Assembly (NCBI GenBank): GCA_006503535.1
Contig: QYRS01000009.1
Location: 2,480,001-2,544,000, forward strand
Reading direction: 5' to 3'
Length of the DNA: 64,000 nt
Source of the DNA: Arthrinium phaeospermum
Taxonomy: Eukaryota > Ascomycota > Sordariomycetes > Amphisphaeriales > Apiosporaceae
Shown here one piece after another: positions 59,448-64,000 of the stretch; the first letter of the stretch is position 1, and every line of letters begins with the position of its first letter. Under the pieces are notes generated by a model, which was given only the letters and a program-made list of their open reading frames with translations, did not search any database and had not been told where the DNA came from. A program made the position numbers and the translations under genes.

Positions 59448-61886
59448 ATGACGACTAACGGCTACGGAACAGCCACTCAGGCTTCGTCGGCGGCGGACAT
59501 TGACAAGGTCGACGCCTTTGCGCGCCAGCTTTTTCGACGGACGCGCAATGCCGGCGGAGACTTTTCCGACGTGTCGATGATAGTCTACGGGCTGCACACG
59601 GTTTTGAAGCATCTGAAAGCCGAGACCGAGGACCCGGACTCTCTGCTCAACTCGGGCGACAACTCTCGCTACATCAGGCAGCTCACGCCCATCCTGGAAG
59701 ACTGTGAATTCACCCTACAGCAACTCGACACCATTCTGGAGAGATGCGGTAGCAATGGGAGTGGGAGCGAGGGAGACGGCCGAGATGCGTCTTTGAATGG
59801 CTTCGAACGCGACAAGATCGCCCTTATCCGCACCAAGCTGGCTAACCAGAGACTCAATATCGACATGTTCCTCGACACGGTTCAACTGCACAACCCGGCC
59901 AGATCGCATCCCGCAGTAGACACCAGCAACGCTAACCTGGACTCGATCAAGGACAAGGTCGATGTCATCGCCGCGAGGATCTTCCAGCGCGAGAGCTCTA
60001 ACGCCAGTGCTGGCGTGGTTGACGATGACCTTTGGCGACAGTTCAGAGACGAACTTGAACAGGAAGGGTTCTCGAGAGATGTCCTCCGGAGGAATCAGGT
60101 GCGTCCCCCCTACCACATTGATCATTTGCGATTTGCTTACTGACTTTGCCTAGGACGTTCTTCGCGCTTACATTAGGCAGCTTGATGAGCAACGATCAAT
60201 CTCTGGTGGTGTCACACCAACTGTTCGTGGTTTTCTCGAGAGCTATGAGTCGCAGAACCCTACTCTCGCAGTCGCGCCATACCCACCCTATCCCGTGGCT
60301 GCTGACGAGCTGAGCCCGAAGGAGATGCATCCGTCTATTCACAATGAGAAGTTTTTCCCTTCCATCAAAGAGGAGCGGCGCCAGCCAGAAAAACAGCCCC
60401 CCTACCCGTCCAGTCTCACGCAGCAGTCCACCAACTTGTCCTACGACCGCCGTTACTCGGATGATGAGGTGGACGATAATCGCTCCGATGACTCGACGGC
60501 TTTGGTCATATCTACACGCGAGCTCATGGCCTTAGATAAACGCGAGGCTGATTTGGCTATCGCAATGGATAATATGCACCTTTTACCGCCTACAAACTAT
60601 ACTACCGGTCCCAGCCCTGGCACTTCCCCGCAGGGCCATTACCTTCCGGCTCCACCCAACGCCGGCCTTCTTCCTTCGGCTGACCAAAGCGGCTTCTCGC
60701 CTCACTTTGTACCGCCCGTCCCACCTCCCCCTTACGGGAGCTCGCCTCCGCCCGTGCTCCACTCCAACTCCATGTCGGCCCCAGCGATCCCGGGCGTCGG
60801 ATCGTCTCCCCCTGGACAGTCGCAACGCTGCTCACGCTTGGCACCCGACTCCCAAGGACACGACATCCCGTTGGACGCTTCCTGGACACGTATCAAGAGG
60901 TCCCTTGTCTCCCCGAGGTCCTGCATCAAGCGGGTGTGCGCTTCGAGGCACGCCCCGACTTTGTCGCCATTCTCGGTGTGTTTTCCAAGGAGGACATCAG
61001 CGAGTTTGCTCGCCGCAGTGCAGAAGTACGCAGGAGGCGCATGGGGCAGCGCAAGCCGAGGGAGCGCAGCGAGACTCAACGCTACCACCCAGACAAGTAC
61101 AAGAACTGGGATGTCGAGGCGCAGAAGAGGAACAGCAATGGTGTTGGCAGCAGACCTCGCTCTGATTCTCGATTATCTTCCAGCTCCGACCTCTATGATT
61201 CATCTAGTGACAACTCCGATGAGGAGCTCCCGCCTTACCGATCGCGCAATAGTCGCGACTCCTACTCGGAGGACTCCAAGGACCACGAGGACGCAGATGA
61301 AAAGGGCACTAAGGTATACCCCTATATCGTCTCTCCTCCGGATAAGGAGAGGGGGAACGGGGCTAGCCCGGCCGCTACGGTCAAGCCCAAGCCGATCTTG
61401 AAGAACAAGAACGATGACCCGCACGTGCGCTTCGATCCTGAGCCCAAGGTCCTGAACGACGGATCGACTCCACGGTCCGTACCGCAGTCGCGCAGCAGTC
61501 ACCGAGACCGAGAGGACCGAGAGCGGCGATATCGCGATGATCGCTACACGGCACGCTCGTACGACGACAGGGATCACCATCGCGATGCGACACGAGAGCG
61601 CGACCGGGGCGACCGGCATCGCGGCAGCGAGGACGACTACCGCAGGGGCCACCACTCCAGGCACCACCACGGCGGCAGCTCCGACGCCACCTCTTCCCGC
61701 TCGCGCGGAGATCGCTACAGCGCCCGCCGGCGGAGCGATCGGGACCGGTACCGCGACGATGGCGACCGGAGCGAGGACCGTATCGCGCGGAAGAAGGCCC
61801 GGGGCGAGACGCTTCGCGCCGTGGGCATTGGTGGGGCCGCTGCCAGTCTCCTGAGCGTGCTTACGGAGGCGGCGGCTGGCTTGTAA
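59448..61886 (+). pseudogene. Fungal-specific DUF8035-like protein gene with a single-base frameshift
   Basis: Exon 1 (59448-60098) and exon 2 (from 60154) are joined by a 55-nt GTGCGT...CTAG intron. The ATG at 59448 is used (a GTG precedes it). The N-terminal 160 residues are helical (FARQLFRRTRNAGGDF, VYGLHTVLKHLKAE), like the N-terminal helical domain of some fungal STAND-type proteins. A Pro-rich linker follows, then a conserved block (RLAPDSQGHDIPLDASWTRI) that I recall from fungal DUF8035 proteins. Within this block the frame breaks at about 60911-60914 (CCCC). The next part (VLHQAGVRFEARPDFVAIL, then Arg/Asp/Ser-rich repeats to the stop at 61886) continues in the -1 frame. Both sides match one domain, so one C is missing here, as a real mutation or a sequencing error. 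If the read were intact the product would have roughly 794 residues. The function is unknown. Confidence 0.65.
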
Positions 61887-62819
61887 TAGGATGACTTTTC
61901 GCCAAAGGCTGGGCCTTGAGAGAAAAGAGACGTCATCAAACAGTAAAAGGATTCATAAAAACTTTCAAAAAAGAGGAAGGGGGGTTGTTCATGGCTACCA
62001 GGAAAACAAGAGAGGGGTTGGTTGTCACGATGTGTTACGATTCTACGTTCTATGTCCGGTGTTCTTTTTTCGGGTGATGGACTAAGATTCAAGTTGAAGG
62101 GGGAGTTATACCTATACTATACTGTCGGTGTGTAGTATTCAACTGCATGTTGTTTCATATGTATGATACGAAGGCGGGGGGATGTGTTAGGATACATGAT
62201 GGACGGAGGGGATGGTTCAAGGGAAAGTGATATGATACCCGGAGGAGGAAATTTGTTCGTTTTGGATCTTGTCAGAAACCATTTTACCTTTGAAATGAAA
62301 TTGTACATGCGTACATACTTTTGTACGCAGGCAATTGCTTCTATACGCAAGCCTGTTTCTGATGATCTTCTGTTGGCCTGAGTGAACCTCTTTCGTCTTG
62401 AGATGGCACAATGCATATAGGTCTGCTCCATACGTCTTGCCGAATGCTGACTACTGAGTGATCCAGCGACTCTGACTGGCCAACTGCCCCTTGGAGAACG
62501 CAGAGCAACCCGAGGAAGATCAGCTATGTACATTATTTAGCAACTGGAAGACACTATATGCATCAACATGCTAACCGCCCCAAGAGCCCCAAGTCCAAAG
62601 TAATGCGTTTGTCATTTCGTGTCGTGATCCTATATATGACTGCCAAAGTAAACAGACACCAATACGCCATACATACAATAGGCATATAAAAAAAACTTCC
62701 AAAGGAACTATACCGCGGAAGCAGGCCGCCATGCATCCACACGCATGCACCACACCAACACAATATCCATGCACCCAATTCCATGATCGTCAAAAAATAC
62801 CCTTTCTCTCGTCTCATCA
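61887..62819. other. Convergent 3' spacer
   Basis: About 0.9 kb between the 3' ends of the frameshifted gene (+) and the BRCT gene (-). Short ORFs only; no motif seen. Confidence 0.6.
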
Positions 62820-64000
62820 TCAATGACGCCGACTCCTCCGCACCGCCCCACTCGCCGTCGGTCCCGCCCGAAACGTCTCCATCGTCACCGGCTCCTCCCG
62901 CCGCTGAAGAAGCACCTTTTCCTCCTCGAGCGCCGCGCCGCTTCCCGCCTTCATGCGGGCCATGATGAGCCTGCGATGGTTCTCGGCCTCGGGGTTGTCG
63001 TAGTTGATCTGCGTTGCGGGCGGTTTCGTGGAAGCGCCGTCCTCGTCCAGGATGGTGTTGTCCTGGCTGGCCGAGCCGCCCTCGAGGCTGTTGAGGGAGT
63101 CGATGCGCGTAGGGAGCCGGGTCGTCGTGGATCCGCCAGCAGCGGCAGTACCGTTGTTACTGTTGTCGCCGCTCGCCGACGAAGTGGCGGACGCGTTGCT
63201 GATGACGCGTCCAAAGACTTCGCGCTTGCGTCGGGGAGCGGGAGCACGACCCGACCCGTCGCCCGCGCCGTTCGGGATCAGGTTGACGAGACGATTGGCC
63301 ATGGCCTCGCGCTCCGCCATCTTCGCGGCCTCTTTTGCTGCTGCTTCTTTAGCTGCCTCTTTTTCCGCCTCGGCCTTCCGTTGGCGTGATCGCGCGAGGT
63401 CATCGGCTGAAGGGGGGAGCCGGATAGACGCCGCCTCGTCCGACTCATCGCCGTCGCCACCGTCCGAGTCGGCTACGGTGGCGCCCGACTGGAACCGCCG
63501 CAGAGGTTTTCGATGCGACCCACCATCGGTTTTGGATGGCGCATCTGATGCCTGTTTGCCGTTGCTGTTCAAAGACGCTCCAGATGCTTCGGAGAGAGGA
63601 TGAGGTTCCGCGCCTGTATCAGCAAACTCTTGCGGTTGGGTAGGTGCAGTCTCGTAGTGTGAAGTTTCTTCAGGTAGGGCGTTTTTCGTCGAGGCCCTGC
63701 TGTCATCCCGGAAAGCGCTCTCGTCAAGTACGCTGCCCTGAGAGCGGCGACCCGATGTGGGCTTCTTGTAGACAGGTTCAGACCTCGTCCTCGCCAGCTT
63801 TTTGTCTTGCCTCTGAAGGTCCGGATCGACGTCGATCGAGTGCCGCTGCTTCAGCTCTGGGAACATGTACCGCTCCCACCAGGGTATCAGGCAGCCGGTC
63901 GAGATGCACTGCCATAGCCACTCGGCATTCACCACGGGGATCTTGGAGAGAATGGCAAAATCCAACTTCTGCCTCCGGACGTCCTTGAGAGAAGGGCACA
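62820..64000 (-). CDS. BRCT-domain DNA repair/checkpoint protein, Rad4/Dpb11/TopBP1-type (3' part)
   Basis: The frame is open from the window end down to TGA at 62820, giving about 393 codons of the C-terminal part; the start lies beyond 64000. The first visible residues form the end of a BRCT domain, with the diagnostic Trp in VVNAEWLWQCISTGCLIPW. The rest is disordered, with an Ala/Glu/Lys coiled-coil segment (about 62820 + 490-620 from the stop), a basic patch (RRKREVFGRVI) and a conserved-looking end (YDNPEAENHRRLIMARM). TopBP1/Dpb11/Rad4 proteins read phosphorylated partners (Sld3, 9-1-1) to start replication and activate the ATR checkpoint. A fungal Rad4-like BRCT protein fits best; another multi-BRCT protein is possible because only one domain end is visible. 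Confidence 0.65.
   Translation of the reverse strand, partial: CPSLKDVRRQKLDFAILSKIPVVNAEWLWQCISTGCLIPWWERYMFPELKQRHSIDVDPDLQRQDKKLARTRSEPVYKKPTSGRRSQGSVLDESAFRDDSRASTKNALPEETSHYETAPTQPQEFADTGAEPHPLSEASGASLNSNGKQASDAPSKTDGGSHRKPLRRFQSGATVADSDGGDGDESDEAASIRLPPSADDLARSRQRKAEAEKEAAKEAAAKEAAKMAEREAMANRLVNLIPNGAGDGSGRAPAPRRKREVFGRVISNASATSSASGDNSNNGTAAAGGSTTTRLPTRIDSLNSLEGGSASQDNTILDEDGASTKPPATQINYDNPEAENHRRLIMARMKAGSGAALEEEKVLLQRREEPVTMETFRAGPTASGAVRRSRRH

Noticed and set aside
60911..60917. Programmed -1 ribosomal frameshifting at the C run
   Set aside because: The context (C TCC CCG) is not a canonical X XXY YYZ slippery site and no downstream structure was evident; an indel is simpler.
1..64000. 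Biosynthetic gene cluster, transposon, CRISPR array or giant mobile element
   Set aside because: No synthase, tailoring enzyme, transposase, reverse transcriptase, terminal repeats or spacer-repeat array was seen on either strand.

Overview
The window looks like nuclear DNA of a filamentous ascomycete (Pezizomycotina, probably Sordariomycetes). The genes have short spliceosomal introns (mostly 53-127 nt, GT-AG, CTRAC-like branch sites). Codon use is GC-rich against AT-richer spacers. The proteins match fungal families: an S8 subtilase with PA domain, a Pho85-type cyclin, eIF3l, EFL1/Ria1, Elg1, a Utp8-like protein, a Rad4/Dpb11-type BRCT protein and fungal-only Ser/Pro-rich proteins. I see no transposon, CRISPR array, rRNA or obvious RIP-mutated block. 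Exon borders were placed by hand from splice signals, reading frame and family fit.

Layout. 1-3142: spacer with one short GC-rich ORF and a TATA box. 3143-6125 (+): secreted subtilase with unusual residues around its catalytic Asp and His. 6126-21575: about 15 kb without a convincing protein gene, holding one initiator tRNA-Met (-), many microsatellites and an enriched 7-mer (TACAGTA/TACTGTA). 21576-23746 (+): large poly-Q cyclin. 23747-29115: spacer with ambiguous coding-like remnants. 29116-30811 (+): fungal protein of unknown function. 31897-31968 (+): tRNA-Glu(UUC). 32902-35728 (-): universal-stress-protein gene with an unusually long 1.1-kb intron. 35729-40463: spacer.

40464-53904 is a compact housekeeping block: eIF3l (-) and EFL1/Ria1 (+) diverge from a 755-bp spacer, EFL1 and Elg1 (-) converge, and Elg1 and the Utp8-like gene (+) diverge from a 573-bp spacer. 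Three of these four act in translation or ribosome biogenesis (eIF3l in initiation, Utp8 in early 40S assembly, EFL1 in late 60S maturation). Elg1 acts in PCNA unloading. 53905-59447 is spacer with one weak cysteine-rich ORF. 59448-61886 (+) is a fungal-specific gene broken by a single-base frameshift in a C run. The window ends inside a BRCT-domain DNA-repair/checkpoint gene (-) that continues past 64000.

The most unusual items are the subtilase active-site context, the 15-kb desert with its repeated 7-mer upstream of the cyclin, the long USP intron with an in-frame alternative start, the PIP-box-like motif inside the Elg1 ATPase core, and the frameshift near 60911. I did not find a clearly new multi-gene system.
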